Part shown: positions 41,971 to 51,016 of the stretch, piece by piece
How the letters are laid out: every line of letters begins with the position of its first letter
Numbering within the stretch: the first letter of the stretch is position 1
NCBI RefSeq assembly: GCF_013870525.1
Contig: NZ_JACBXD010000009.1
Span: forward strand, 1-64,000
Direction of reading: 5' to 3'
Length of the DNA: 64,000 nt
From: Amycolatopsis pittospori
GTDB lineage: Bacteria; Actinomycetota; Actinomycetes; Mycobacteriales; Pseudonocardiaceae
Program-made: the position numbers and the translations under genes
Notes under the pieces: generated by a model
Database searches by the model: none
What the model was told of the DNA's origin: nothing
What the model saw: only the letters and a program-made list of their open reading frames with translations

Positions 41971-42366
41971 GTGAGTGACGGGAGACCGGACATACGGCTG
42001 AGCGACGCCGAACGCCAAGACGCGCTCGAAGCCTTGGAAGAGCATGTCCGCACCGGCAGACTCGACCTCGACGAATTCGGCACCCGGTCGGCGAAGATCA
42101 GCGCGGCGAGGATGGCGAGCGACCTCGAACCGCTGTTCACGGACCTCCCATCGCCCAGACCCAGTGCGCTGCTCCCCCTGCCCACGATGCCCGGTGTCGC
42201 GCAGGCGTCCGCGAAAAACGACGCTCCACCGGCGAAATGGCTGACCGCCAGCGCCGTGCCGATCGCCGCCGCGGTCGCGATCGCGCTGTTCTTCTTCACC
42301 CGCGGGACGTTCCTGGTGTTCCTGCTCCCGCTGGCGGTCGCGCTGATCATGAGCCGCCGACGCTGA
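41971..42366 (+). CDS. DUF1707 membrane protein (second)
   Basis: GTG 41971 gives 131 residues. DUF1707 (RLSDAERQDALEALEEHVRTGRLDLDEFGTRSAKISAARMASDLEPLFTDLP) is followed by two short membrane helices (about 88-104 and 108-125). It is clearly a paralogue of the preceding gene, with a shorter linker. The function is unknown. Confidence 0.87.
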   Translation: MSDGRPDIRLSDAERQDALEALEEHVRTGRLDLDEFGTRSAKISAARMASDLEPLFTDLPSPRPSALLPLPTMPGVAQASAKNDAPPAKWLTASAVPIAAAVAIALFFFTRGTFLVFLLPLAVALIMSRRR

Positions 42367-42398
42367 AGCGGCGCCACCGGTCCGGTTACCCTCGAAGG

Positions 42399-42929
42399 GT
42401 GGAACCGGTGGAGATCAACGCGGGCGAGTACTACCTGCGACAGCTTCGGGCCGACAAGGCACTCGACGACCGTCCGGCGCTGGTCGCGGCCTTCGCCGAC
42501 CCGACACATCGCAAGTACGTCCTGAACTACCGGCTGCGCGACCTCGACGAGGCGACCGAGTACGTCGCTCTACGCGCTGCTCAGTGGGCCGGCGACGAGC
42601 GCTGCTCCTGGGCGGTGGCGGAGCCGACGACCGGCGATCTGCTGGGCGAGGTCGGCCTGCGCGATCTGGATCTCGACCTCGGCTACGCGGAGGCGTCGGT
42701 CTGGGTCCGGGCGGCGTCGCGCGGCAAGGGCGTCGCGAGCACCGCGCTCAACGCCGCCCTGCGGTTCGGTTTCGGCGGCCTCGGCCTGCGTGAGGTCAGC
42801 TACCGCTACGAGGAGACCAACGACGTCTCGGCCTCGGTCGCCCGTAAATGCGGGTTCACCCTGATCGGCCCCGAACTGGATCCGGCCCCGACCGGGGAAC
42901 GCCTCATCCGCTGGCGCCGCACCGCCTGA
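42399..42929 (+). CDS. GNAT family N-acetyltransferase
   Basis: GTG 42399 gives 176 residues; GTG 42408, with GAAGGG 8 nt upstream, is a good alternative. The RimJ/RimL-like GNAT core is visible: SWAVAEPTTGDLLGEVGLRDLDLDLGYAEASVWVRAASRGKGVASTALNAALRFGF, including the acetyl-CoA pyrophosphate loop (R-G-K-G-V-A), then VSYRYEETNDVSASVARKCGFTLIG. It acetylates protein N-termini or small amines. The substrate is unknown. Confidence 0.87.
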   Translation: MEPVEINAGEYYLRQLRADKALDDRPALVAAFADPTHRKYVLNYRLRDLDEATEYVALRAAQWAGDERCSWAVAEPTTGDLLGEVGLRDLDLDLGYAEASVWVRAASRGKGVASTALNAALRFGFGGLGLREVSYRYEETNDVSASVARKCGFTLIGPELDPAPTGERLIRWRRTA

Positions 42930-42944
42930 CTCCCCCGCGTTTCG

Positions 42945-42993
42945 TCCTCTGAATGCGGTAGTGCGTAGTGCGAACCACCGCATTCAGAGGACT
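42945..42993. terminator. 16-bp hairpin between convergent genes
   Basis: GTCCTCTGAATGCGGT (42945-42960) and its exact inverse (42978-42993) enclose a 17-nt loop. A third partial copy, TGAATGCGG, follows. It sits between the GNAT and aldehyde dehydrogenase stops and should stop both transcripts. Confidence 0.78.
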
Positions 42994-43003
42994 GAATGCG
43001 GGG

Positions 43004-44467
43004 TCAGAAGGGGTAGCGGGCCGGGGTGTTCCGGACGGTGACCCAGCGGGTCTCGGTGAAGGCCTCGACGTTCGCCGCCGCACCGCCGAAACGGCTTCCG
43101 GTGCCCGAAGCCGCGACGCCACCGAAGGGGCTGTTCGCCTCGTCGCTGACGGTCTGGTCGTTGATGTGCACGATCCCGGTCGGGACGCGGTCGGCCAGTT
43201 CCAGTCCTTTGAGGACGTCGCGGGTGACGATGCCCAGCGAAAGCCCGTACTCGCTCGTCGTGGCCAGCCGGATGGCCTCCTCGGCGTCGGAGAACCGCAC
43301 GATCGGCGCGACCGGGCCGAAGATCTCCTGGGCGACCGCGGGCGCGTCCGGCGGCACGTCGGCGAGCACCGTCGCGGCGTAGAAGAGCCTGTCGTATTCG
43401 CCACCGGCCGCGATCCGCGCGCCCGCCGCGACGCTGGAGGTGACCAGGTCGTGGATCTTGTCGCGCTGCCCGGCGTCGATGATCGGCCCGAGCGCGACCT
43501 CCTCCTGCGCCGGGTCGCCCACCCGCAGGGCCGCCGCCTTCGCCGCGAGCCGCTCGACGAAGTCGTCGTAAAGCCGCTCGTGCACCAGGTGCCGCCCGGT
43601 GGTCATGCAGATCTGGCCCTGGTGGAAGAAGGAGCCGAAGGCGGCCAGCCCGGCGGCTTCGTCGACGTCCGCGTCGTCGAGCACGATGAGCGCCGAGTTC
43701 CCGCCCAGTTCCAGATGCGCGCGCTTCAGGTGTTTTCCGGCGAGTTCGCCGACCTTGCGCCCGGCGCCGGTCGATCCGGTGAACGAGATGACCCGGACCG
43801 CCGGATGCGTCACCAGTTCCTCGCCGACGTCGGCGCCGCCGGGCAGCATCTGCAGTACTCCCGGCGGCAGGCCCGCTTCCTCGAAGATCCGCGCGAGGAC
43901 GACGCCACCGGTGACCGCGGTGCGCGGATCCGGCTTCAGGATGACCGCGTTGCCCAGCGCGAGCGCCGGGGCGACCGAGCGGACGCCCAGGATGATCGGC
44001 ATGTTGAACGGCGAGATCACCGCGACGACACCGGCCGGGACACGGCGCGCCATGGAGAGGCGCGGTTCCTCGCTCGGCAGGAGTTCGCCGTACGGGCGGC
44101 CGGGCAACGCCGCCGCCTCGTAGCACTCCTGTTCCGCGACGTGCAGCGAAAAGCCGGCGACGCCGGGCACCGCACCGACCTCGCGGACGTTCCACCAGCG
44201 GATCTCGTCGGCGTGCTCGGACCACAACCGGGCCGCGGTGCGCAGGATCGCGGCGCGCTGGACATGCGGTGTGGCCGCCCAGGACCGTTGCGCCTCGGCC
44301 GCGGTTTCCGCCGCTTTCGCGGCGTCTTCGGCCGAGGCGACGCCGATGCTTCCCAGCACCGCACCGGTCGCGGGCTCCGTCACCTTCCGGGTGCCGCCGG
44401 TGCCGGGCACCCACGAGCCGCCGGCGAAGATCCGGTCCGTCCAGGTCGACGAGTCGAGAAACACCAC
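43004..44467 (-). CDS. NAD(P)-dependent aldehyde dehydrogenase (benzaldehyde-dehydrogenase-like)
   Basis: The 487-residue protein starts at 44467. ALDH landmarks are the NAD-binding VVAVISPFNMPIILGVRSVAPALALGNAVILKPDP, ISFTGSTGAGRKVGE, the catalytic Glu in LELGGNSALIVL and the nucleophile Cys in FHQGQICMTTGR, followed by QEIFGPVAPI and SPFGGVAASGTG. The closest style is the aromatic/benzaldehyde dehydrogenase group. It lies 99 bp downstream of glpD on the same strand, but no functional link to glycerol is evident. Confidence 0.9.
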   Translation of the reverse strand: MVFLDSSTWTDRIFAGGSWVPGTGGTRKVTEPATGAVLGSIGVASAEDAAKAAETAAEAQRSWAATPHVQRAAILRTAARLWSEHADEIRWWNVREVGAVPGVAGFSLHVAEQECYEAAALPGRPYGELLPSEEPRLSMARRVPAGVVAVISPFNMPIILGVRSVAPALALGNAVILKPDPRTAVTGGVVLARIFEEAGLPPGVLQMLPGGADVGEELVTHPAVRVISFTGSTGAGRKVGELAGKHLKRAHLELGGNSALIVLDDADVDEAAGLAAFGSFFHQGQICMTTGRHLVHERLYDDFVERLAAKAAALRVGDPAQEEVALGPIIDAGQRDKIHDLVTSSVAAGARIAAGGEYDRLFYAATVLADVPPDAPAVAQEIFGPVAPIVRFSDAEEAIRLATTSEYGLSLGIVTRDVLKGLELADRVPTGIVHINDQTVSDEANSPFGGVAASGTGSRFGGAAANVEAFTETRWVTVRNTPARYPF

Positions 44468-44566
44468 AGGTCCGCCTTCCGTCGCGAGGGACGGCCGACG
44501 CTATGACAGATTCACCCGATCAGGCAATGATCCTTGCGCGCTTGGCACACCACTCGGCAGCGGCGA

Positions 44567-46306
44567 TCAACTCACCGGTTCGATGATCCCGGAACGCGCT
44601 TCCGGCGCGGACGACCGCAGCGCGTCGGCGGCCTCGTCGCTCGGCTGCGACTGGGACTTCCGCTCCGCGTCGACCCGCGCCTTGTAGACCTCGACCTCGC
44701 GTTTGATCTCGTCCTTGGACCAGCCGAGCACCTCGCCCACCAGCACGGCGACCTGATCGGCGCAGTCCACCCCGCGGTGTGCGTACTCGATCGAGATCCG
44801 CGTCCGGCGCGCCAGGACGTCTTCCAGGTGCAGCGCGCCCTCGTGGCTGGCCGCGTAGACGACCTCGACGCCGAGATAGTCCGGCGCGTGCTCCAGTGGC
44901 TTCAGCAGCTCCGGCCGTCCTTCGCCGAGCGCGAGGACTTCGTGCACCATCGAGCCGTAGCGGTCGAGCAGATGACGGACGCGGTACGGGTGCAGCCCGT
45001 GCTCCGCGGCCAGGTGGTCGGCCTGGTTCACCAGTGCGTGGTAGCCGTCCGCGCCCAGCAGCGGCACCTTGTCCGTGATGGACGGCTGCGGCCTGCCCGG
45101 CAGATCGACCGCCGCCGCGTCGACGGCGTCGGCCGCCATCACCCGGTAGGTGGTGTACTTCCCGCCCGCGATCGCGACGAGTCCCGGCGCGACCCGCGCG
45201 ACGGCGTGCTCACGCGAAAGCTTCGACGTCTCTTCGCTTTCCCCGGCGAGCAAAGGCCGGAGCCCCGCGTAGACACCTTCGATGTCGTCATGCGTCAGCG
45301 GCGTCGCGAGCACGGTGTTGACGTGTTCGAGGAGGTAGTCGATGTCGTGCTTCGTCGCGGCGGGGTGCGCGAGGTCGAGGTTCCAGTCCGTGTCCGTGGT
45401 ACCGACGATCCAGTGGTTGCGCCACGGGATGACGAAGAGGACGGACTTCTCGGTGCGCAGGATCATGCCCGATTCCGAGACGATCCGGTCGCGCGGGACG
45501 ACGATGTGCACGCCCTTGCTCGCGCGGACGCGGAACCGGCCGCGGCCACCGGAAAGGCGCTGCAGTTCGTCGGTCCAGACCCCCGTGCAGTTGACCACCG
45601 CGGAGGCCTCGATCTCGGTCTCGCGGCCGTCTTCGACGTCGCGCACGCGGACGCCGGAGATGCGGTCCGCCTCGCGCAGGAAACCGACCACCTGGGTCGA
45701 GGTGCGCACGACGGCGCCGTAATGCGCGGCGGTGCGGGCGACGGTCATCGTGTGACGCGCGTCGTCGGACTGCGCGTCGTAGTAACGGATTCCGCCGATC
45801 AACGCGGACCGCTTGAGCGCCGGGACCATCCGCAGCGCGCCCGCGCGGCTCAGGTGCTTCTGGCCGGGGACCGAGCGCGCGCCGCCCATCGTGTCGTACA
45901 TCAGCAGGCCGGCGGCGGTGTACGGACGCTCCCAGACACGATGCGTCAGCGGGTACAGGAAGCTGACCGGCTTCACCAGATGCGGCGCGATCGTCGTCAG
46001 CATCAGTTCGCGCTCACGCAGAGCTTCGCGCACCAAACCGAATTCCAGCTGTTCGAGGTAACGGAGCCCGCCGTGGAAGAGCTTGCTGGACCGGCTCGAC
46101 GTCCCCGAAGCGAGGTCGCGCGCTTCGACCAGAGCGACCCGCAGACCCCGGGTCGCGGCGTCGAGCGCGGTGCCCGCCCCGACCACGCCGCCGCCGATCA
46201 CGACAAGGTCGAATTTGTCCTCACCCAGGCGTTGCCACGACTCTTCCCGCTTGAGCGGTCCCAGCCTGGCGGGGCTGTTTTCGGCTTCGCGCTGAGAGCT
46301 TGCCAC
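44567..46306 (-). CDS. glpD: Glycerol-3-phosphate dehydrogenase (FAD, aerobic)
   Basis: GTG 46306 with AGGAGG 8 nt upstream gives 579 residues. The FAD-binding loop is LVVIGGGVVGAGTALDAATRGLRVALVE (about 34-60), followed by DLASGTSSRSSKLFHGGLRYLEQ, the FAD_Gly3P_dh substrate region and a C-terminal DAO_C helical domain. It oxidises glycerol 3-phosphate to dihydroxyacetone phosphate at the membrane and passes electrons to quinones. It is divergent from glpF-glpK, with which it forms the glycerol pathway. Confidence 0.94.
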   Translation of the reverse strand: MASSQREAENSPARLGPLKREESWQRLGEDKFDLVVIGGGVVGAGTALDAATRGLRVALVEARDLASGTSSRSSKLFHGGLRYLEQLEFGLVREALRERELMLTTIAPHLVKPVSFLYPLTHRVWERPYTAAGLLMYDTMGGARSVPGQKHLSRAGALRMVPALKRSALIGGIRYYDAQSDDARHTMTVARTAAHYGAVVRTSTQVVGFLREADRISGVRVRDVEDGRETEIEASAVVNCTGVWTDELQRLSGGRGRFRVRASKGVHIVVPRDRIVSESGMILRTEKSVLFVIPWRNHWIVGTTDTDWNLDLAHPAATKHDIDYLLEHVNTVLATPLTHDDIEGVYAGLRPLLAGESEETSKLSREHAVARVAPGLVAIAGGKYTTYRVMAADAVDAAAVDLPGRPQPSITDKVPLLGADGYHALVNQADHLAAEHGLHPYRVRHLLDRYGSMVHEVLALGEGRPELLKPLEHAPDYLGVEVVYAASHEGALHLEDVLARRTRISIEYAHRGVDCADQVAVLVGEVLGWSKDEIKREVEVYKARVDAERKSQSQPSDEAADALRSSAPEARSGIIEPVS

Positions 46307-46461
46307 GTGACATTCCTCCTTGTGCCGCTGTGTCTCCAGCATCGCACGATCGGCCGCTACCGGTCCGTTATGCGGGTGACACATGTGGCGTAACCCTCGT
46401 GGATCTTGAAAGAATTCGTCCGCTCAACGCCTGGAAGGAACAAATACGCGGCGGTAACGTG

Positions 46462-46540
46462 CCACGAACGTGGGTCGGCAAGGGCGCCGTAGCACACCGT
46501 GTTCGACCCTGCGCGGAATGTCCAATGTGGAGGTCGTACG
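46462..46540. promoter_or_regulatory. Divergent glpD/glpF control region with a palindrome
   Basis: The 234-bp gap between glpD and glpF holds no gene. CCACGAACGTGG (46462-46473) is a perfect palindrome about 70 nt before glpF, and GGAGGTC is the glpF ribosome-binding site. The palindrome could be the site of a GylR/IclR-type glycerol regulator; none is encoded nearby, so this is inference. Confidence 0.45.
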
Positions 46541-47296
46541 GTGAGTGTGGGAGCCATATTCGTCTGGGAACTGCTGGGAACGGCGGTCCTGATCCTGCTG
46601 GGTAACGGCGTGGTCGCCAACCACGTGTTGCGAAAGAACAACGGCCACAACGGTGGCGTCGTGATGATCACCCTCGGGTGGGCGTTCGCGGTTTTCACCG
46701 GTGCCAGCATCGCCGCGCCGAGCGGCGCGCACCTCAACCCCGCGGTGACACTGGGCCTCGCCATCGCCGACAAGACGAAGTGGGCGGACGTCCCGATCTA
46801 CTTCGCCGGGCAGATGATCGGTGCCATCCTCGGCGCCGTGCTCTGCTGGGCCACCTACAAACTGCAGTTCGACGACCACCCGCAGCGCGACGAGACGCTC
46901 GGCATCTTCTCCACCGCCCCGCAGATCCCGAACAAGGCGTGGAACCTCGTCACCGAGATCATCGGCACCTTCGTGCTGGTCGCGTGGATCCTGCTCAGCC
47001 CGGTCTACACCAACGCAGCGGGTGAGAGCGGAACGCCGAGTTTCGGCAACTCCGCACTGGGCTACGCCGGTGTAGCGTTCGTCGTGCTGGTCATCGGCCA
47101 GTCCCTCGGTGGCCCGACCGGTTACGCCATCAACCCGGCCCGAGACCTCGGCCCCCGCATCGCCTACGCGTTCCTGTTGCCCATCAAGAACAAGGCCAAC
47201 CCGAACTGGGGTTACTCCTGGATCCCGGTCGCCGGCCCGCTGGTCGGCGGTGCCCTGGCCGCCCTGCTTTTCCTCGCCGTCCACAACCTGACCTGA
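46541..47296 (+). CDS. glpF: Glycerol uptake facilitator (aquaglyceroporin)
   Basis: GTG 46541 with GGAGGTC upstream gives 251 residues. Six membrane helices and both aquaporin NPA boxes are present ([11 protein letters not shown] and [13 protein letters not shown]). The Asp after the second NPA box (NPARD) marks the glycerol-conducting subfamily. It lets glycerol diffuse in, to be trapped by GlpK, which is encoded 13 nt downstream. Confidence 0.94.
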   Translation: MSVGAIFVWELLGTAVLILLGNGVVANHVLRKNNGHNGGVVMITLGWAFAVFTGASIAAPSGAHLNPAVTLGLAIADKTKWADVPIYFAGQMIGAILGAVLCWATYKLQFDDHPQRDETLGIFSTAPQIPNKAWNLVTEIIGTFVLVAWILLSPVYTNAAGESGTPSFGNSALGYAGVAFVVLVIGQSLGGPTGYAINPARDLGPRIAYAFLLPIKNKANPNWGYSWIPVAGPLVGGALAALLFLAVHNLT

Positions 47297-47309
47297 GACT
47301 GGAGCTTCG

Positions 47310-48824
47310 ATGACTTCGTACGTAGCCGCGATCGACCAGGGCACCACGTCGACCCGCTGCATGATCTTCGACCACTCCGGCCGGGTCGTCGCCGTCGACC
47401 AGCGGGAACACGAGCAGATCTTCCCGAAGGCGGGCTGGGTCGAGCACAACGCCGAGGAGATCTGGGAGAACACGCGGGCCGTCGCGGCGGGCGCGCTCGC
47501 CAAGGGGGACCTGGTCGCCGGCGACATCGTCGCGGTCGGCATCACCAACCAGCGCGAGACCACGCTGGTCTGGGACCGCACCACCGGCAAGCCGGTGTAC
47601 AACGCGATCGTGTGGCAGGACACCCGCACCGACAAGATCGTCAACGACCTGGGCGCGCTCGGCGGCGGACAGGAGCGCTACCGCGAGAAGGTGGGCCTGC
47701 CGCTGGCGACCTACTTCTCCGGTCCGAAGATCAAGTGGATCCTCGACAACGTTGACGGTGCCCGCGCGAAGGCCGAAGCCGGTGACCTGATCTTCGGCAA
47801 CATGGACACCTGGGTGCTGTGGAACATGACCGGCGGGGTCGACGGCGGCGTGCACGTCACCGACCCGACCAACGCCTCCCGCACCATGCTGATGGACCTC
47901 GACACCCTGACGTGGGACACCGAGATCGCCGCGGAGATGACGATCCCGGTGTCGATGCTGCCGGAGATCCGGTCGTCCTCGGAGGAGTACGGCAAGGTCC
48001 GCGAAAAGGGTGCGCTGGCCGGGGTCCCGATCGCGGGCATCCTGGGCGACCAGCAGGCCGCGACGTTCGGGCAGGCGTGCCTTTCGCCTGGTGAAGCGAA
48101 GAACACCTACGGCACCGGCAACTTCATGCTGCTCAACACGGGCACCGAGAAGGTCATGTCGGAGAACGGGCTGCTCACGACGGTCTGCTACAAGATCGGC
48201 TCGAACGACACGGTGTACGCGCTCGAAGGTTCGATCGCGGTCACCGGTTCGCTCGTGCAGTGGCTGCGCGACAACCTCGGCCTGATCGGCTCCGCGGCCG
48301 AGATCGAGCAGCACGCCCGTACCGTCGAGGACAACGGCGGCGCGTACTTCGTGCCGGCGTTCTCGGGCCTCTTCGCGCCGTACTGGCGTTCCGACGCCCG
48401 CGGCGCGATCGTCGGCCTCACCCGGTTCGTCAACAAGGGCCACATCTCGCGGGCGGTCCTGGAAGCGACCGCTTTCCAGTCCCGCGAGGTGATCGACGCG
48501 ATGAACGCCGACTCCGGCGTCCCGCTGAAGTCGCTGAAGGTCGACGGCGGCATGGTCGTCAACGAACTGCTCATGCAGTTCCAGGCGGACATCCTCGGCG
48601 TGCCCGTGATCCGCCCGGTGGTCAACGAGACCACCGCGCTCGGTGCCGCCTACGCGGCCGGTCTCGCCGTCGGTTTCTGGAAGAGCGAAGACGACATCCG
48701 CAACAACTGGGCGCAGGACAAGCAGTGGGACCCGTCGATGGACGAGGCCCGCCGCGAGTCCGAATACCGCAACTGGAAGAAGGCCGTCACGAAGACCTTC
48801 GATTGGGTCGAAGACGACGCCTGA
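47310..48824 (+). CDS. glpK: Glycerol kinase
   Basis: ATG 47310 gives 504 residues, the usual length. The FGGY-kinase landmarks include [75 protein letters not shown] and [25 protein letters not shown]. It phosphorylates glycerol with ATP. It is in one operon with glpF; its product is the substrate of GlpD. Confidence 0.96.
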   Translation: MTSYVAAIDQGTTSTRCMIFDHSGRVVAVDQREHEQIFPKAGWVEHNAEEIWENTRAVAAGALAKGDLVAGDIVAVGITNQRETTLVWDRTTGKPVYNAIVWQDTRTDKIVNDLGALGGGQERYREKVGLPLATYFSGPKIKWILDNVDGARAKAEAGDLIFGNMDTWVLWNMTGGVDGGVHVTDPTNASRTMLMDLDTLTWDTEIAAEMTIPVSMLPEIRSSSEEYGKVREKGALAGVPIAGILGDQQAATFGQACLSPGEAKNTYGTGNFMLLNTGTEKVMSENGLLTTVCYKIGSNDTVYALEGSIAVTGSLVQWLRDNLGLIGSAAEIEQHARTVEDNGGAYFVPAFSGLFAPYWRSDARGAIVGLTRFVNKGHISRAVLEATAFQSREVIDAMNADSGVPLKSLKVDGGMVVNELLMQFQADILGVPVIRPVVNETTALGAAYAAGLAVGFWKSEDDIRNNWAQDKQWDPSMDEARRESEYRNWKKAVTKTFDWVEDDA

Positions 48825-48834
48825 CCTGTCAAGT

Positions 48835-48885
48835 CCGTGAAGACCTCCTTCCCCACTTTCAAGGTAGGGAAGGAGGCCTTCACGG
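48835..48885. terminator. Hairpin after glpK, GTGAAGGCCTCCTTCCC family
   Basis: CCGTGAAGACCTCCTTCCC and its near-exact inverse lie 10 nt after the glpK stop, and the sorted-protein gene ends 4 nt beyond on the other strand. The sequence is nearly the same as the hairpin at 38276. It should be a bidirectional terminator. Confidence 0.82.
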
Positions 48886-48889
48886 CATT

Positions 48890-49507
48890 TCAGCCGAGCG
48901 CGCCGCCACCGGTCTGCGGAGCGCCCTTCGGCGTGACCTTCACCTGCGGCGTCTTGCCGGGCGAAGAGGGCGGCGTGCCGCACGACTTCGTCAGCGCCGC
49001 CGGGACGACGGCACGCGAACTGGACGGCGCCGGACTCGACGACGGCGCGCTGGAACTCGACGGCGGTTCGCTGCTCGACGGGGGTTTGCCACTCGACGGC
49101 GGCGCGGTCGGCGGTGTCGTCGGCGTCGTGGTCGGCAGGCAGACGATCTCGAACTCGACGGTCGCCGTCCCGCTGGCGGCCGGAAGATTCGGGCCGCCGT
49201 CGCAGTGGAAGCTCGCTTTGAACTTGCCGGTCTTCCCCGCCGCCTTGCCGTGGCCGATGAGCGGCGCCTGGTTGCCCGAACCCGACTGGACGACGAGTGT
49301 GACCGGACCGGCCAGGCCCGGCGACGTCACCGCCGTGCGGGTGCCGTGACAACTGGCCGTGAATTCGAGTGCCTGTCCGGGAGCGACCTTCGCCGAACTG
49401 ACCCAGAGCTTCGGCGGCGGAGCGGTCGCGGCCGCCTGTGGCGCGAGGAACACTCCCGCCGTCATCGCGAGCAGACCCGCGCCCGCGACGATTCCCTTCA
49501 TTCCCAT
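48890..49507 (-). CDS. Secreted protein ending in a GAPQTGGG motif, candidate sortase substrate
   Basis: ATG 49507 with GGGAG 8 nt upstream gives 205 residues. A signal peptide (1-26, IVAGAGLLAMTAGVFLAPQAAA) precedes a beta-rich domain with a Cys pair (TASCHG, SFHCDGG) and a long Ser/Pro/Thr spacer (about 120-175). The last residues are KVTPKGAPQTGGGALG. The motif matches those of the proteins encoded at 49635 and 51017, but no hydrophobic segment or basic tail follows it. It belongs to the class F sortase cluster. The function of the domain is unknown. Confidence 0.8.
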   Translation of the reverse strand: MGMKGIVAGAGLLAMTAGVFLAPQAAATAPPPKLWVSSAKVAPGQALEFTASCHGTRTAVTSPGLAGPVTLVVQSGSGNQAPLIGHGKAAGKTGKFKASFHCDGGPNLPAASGTATVEFEIVCLPTTTPTTPPTAPPSSGKPPSSSEPPSSSSAPSSSPAPSSSRAVVPAALTKSCGTPPSSPGKTPQVKVTPKGAPQTGGGALG

Positions 49508-49580
49508 GATTTTCTCCCTCAGTGCGTGCCCTCGCATGGGGAATACCTCCGGGAAGGGAAATCGGTTGCCTTCGTGCCCC

Positions 49581-49632
49581 AAAAAAATAGCCGTGAGTGG
49601 CAAGGACGGTTCTCACGTCCTTACCACTCACG
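49581..49632 (-). terminator. Rho-independent terminator
   Basis: On the minus strand a 17-bp stem with one mismatch (arms 49616-49632 and 49592-49608) is followed by CTATTTTTTT. It starts 3 nt after the stop of the gene at 49635-50189 and separates it from the next sorted-protein gene. Confidence 0.88.
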
Positions 49633-49634
49633 AC

Positions 49635-50189
49635 TCAATTCGCCGTTCCCCCGCCACCGGTCTGCGGCGCCCCCACCGGAATCTTAGAAACCTGACCACC
49701 CGACGCCGGTTTCACCGGAGAAACCGATTTCGACGGCGTCGGCTTATGCGGTTTGGGCGTCGGAGCAGGAGTCGCCGTCTTATCCGGCAGGATCTGCAGA
49801 TTGGCCGTCATCGTCGTCTTCTTGCAGACCGCGGTGACCGCGTAGAACCCCGGCCGGGCCTTGTCGCCGATATGCGCGACGGTCCCCTGGATCACCGGCT
49901 CCGGGTTCGTCACCTCGAACTCCCCGATCCGGTCCAGCACCATCGACTTCACCTCGCCCAGCTCCCCCACCGGACAGCCGACGGACACGAGGATCTCCTC
50001 CCCCGCCTTCGACTCGCGCGGGGAAAGCCCCAGGAACGGATACGGATCCGCCTTCGGGCTCGGCGCGGGACTCGACGACGACGTCGGTGGCGGCGGCACC
50101 GCCGGGACGTCGTCCTGCGCGTACGCGACGGTGGGGACGACCAGCGCCACCCCGCACGCCACCACCAGCGCGGACCGGTACTTGATCAT
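49635..50189 (-). CDS. Secreted protein ending in a GAPQTGGGG motif, co-transcribed with the sortase
   Basis: ATG 50189 with GAGGTGAG upstream gives 184 residues. The signal peptide is MIKYRSALVVACGVALVVPTVAYA. A Pro/Ser-rich stretch leads to a small beta domain (PFLGLSPRESKAGEEILVSVGCPVGELGEVKS... TAVCKKTTMTANLQILP) and a Pro/Lys linker. The end is VSKIPVGAPQTGGGGTAN. As in the protein at 48890, nothing hydrophobic follows the motif. It starts 5 nt after the sortase stop, so the two genes form an operon. Confidence 0.82.
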   Translation of the reverse strand: MIKYRSALVVACGVALVVPTVAYAQDDVPAVPPPPTSSSSPAPSPKADPYPFLGLSPRESKAGEEILVSVGCPVGELGEVKSMVLDRIGEFEVTNPEPVIQGTVAHIGDKARPGFYAVTAVCKKTTMTANLQILPDKTATPAPTPKPHKPTPSKSVSPVKPASGGQVSKIPVGAPQTGGGGTAN

Positions 50190-50194
50190 GGGAC

Positions 50195-50872
50195 TCACCT
50201 CGCGATCAGCCGAGCGAAGACGATGATGTTGTCGAGATAGTTGTGCGCGACCTTGTCGAAGACGCCACCGCAGGTGATGAGCCGCAGTTCCGGCTCGGTG
50301 GTGTCGCCGTAGACGGCGTCGGTGGGGAACTTGTCCTTCGGTACCCGCTCGACCTTCGTGACCGCGAACTCGGCCGTCGTGCCGTCCTTGCGGGCGACCG
50401 AGACCTTGTCGCCGGGCGCGAGTTCCTTCAGCCGGAAGAAGATGCCCTGCTGCTTGTTCCCGTCGACGTGCCCGAGGATCACCGACGGCCCGACCTCCCC
50501 CGGGGTCGGCCCGTTCACGTACCAGCCGGCCTGCATCGGCTGGGTCACCGGCGGTACCTCGACGGTGTTGTCCGCGTTGAGCCCGAGCGGGACCAAAGTG
50601 GACTTCGCGCCGATCTTCGGCACGTCGATCGAGACCGGATCGACCTTCGGCATCCCCTCGACGGCCGCCCCACCCTCGGCCTCCGCACGGGAAGCACCGG
50701 GTGCGCCGGTGCTCGGCTCGACCGCCGACGTCTCCCCCACGACCTGCGGCGCCGCGTCCTGCCCGGAACCCCCCGGTCCGGACAGGACGAACGCCAGGGT
50801 CGCCAAAACGGCCAGCAGGACGACCGCGAGCGCCAGCGGCGCCCGCCGTCCCTTCAACCATGTCGACTTCAT
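50195..50872 (-). CDS. Class F sortase
   Basis: ATG 50872, with AGGGGTGA 5 nt upstream, gives 225 residues; GTG 50878 is the alternative. A signal-anchor helix (about 9-30) and an acidic linker precede the sortase barrel: VSIDVPKIGAKSTLVPLGLNADNTVEVPP, the catalytic His in SVILGHVDGNKQQGIFFRL and the catalytic Cys in LRLITCGGVFDKVAHNYLDNIIVFA. This is the class F pattern. I cannot place the third catalytic residue, an Arg, with certainty. It should act outside the membrane as a transpeptidase on the PQTGG proteins encoded around it. Confidence 0.88.
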   Translation of the reverse strand: MKSTWLKGRRAPLALAVVLLAVLATLAFVLSGPGGSGQDAAPQVVGETSAVEPSTGAPGASRAEAEGGAAVEGMPKVDPVSIDVPKIGAKSTLVPLGLNADNTVEVPPVTQPMQAGWYVNGPTPGEVGPSVILGHVDGNKQQGIFFRLKELAPGDKVSVARKDGTTAEFAVTKVERVPKDKFPTDAVYGDTTEPELRLITCGGVFDKVAHNYLDNIIVFARLIAR

Positions 50873-50907
50873 GTTCACCCCTGTAGTGAAACGGTGCCGG
50901 TGAAGCG

Positions 50908-50943
50908 CGAGCCGGTCCCGGCCCCCAGACCGGGACCGGCTCG
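50908..50943 (-). terminator. 14-bp GC-rich hairpin
   Basis: CGAGCCGGTCCCGG and its exact inverse with an 8-nt loop lie between the gene at 51017 and the sortase gene. It probably ends the upstream transcript, which would give the sortase its own promoter. Confidence 0.7.
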
Positions 50944-50985
50944 TCGTTCACCCCACGCATGCCAGACGCCACGCGCGACCGGACG

Positions 50986-51015
50986 GTTGCCCGCCCAGGT
51001 CACGAAAAGATCGCG
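50986..51015 (-). promoter_or_regulatory. Conserved 30-bp element, copy A
   Basis: GTTGCCCG-N6-TCACGAAAAG-N-TCGCG (plus-strand reading) lies about 115 nt upstream of the sortase start. The same blocks with identical spacing recur at 51741-51770, about 130 nt upstream of the next gene. The spacing and position suggest a shared promoter or operator. Confidence 0.5.
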
Positions 51016-51016
51016 A

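Noticed and set aside
47184..49631. 815-codon ORF on the minus strand opposite glpK
   Set aside because: It overlaps glpK and a sorted-protein gene in a different frame and has the composition of a GC-rich shadow frame.
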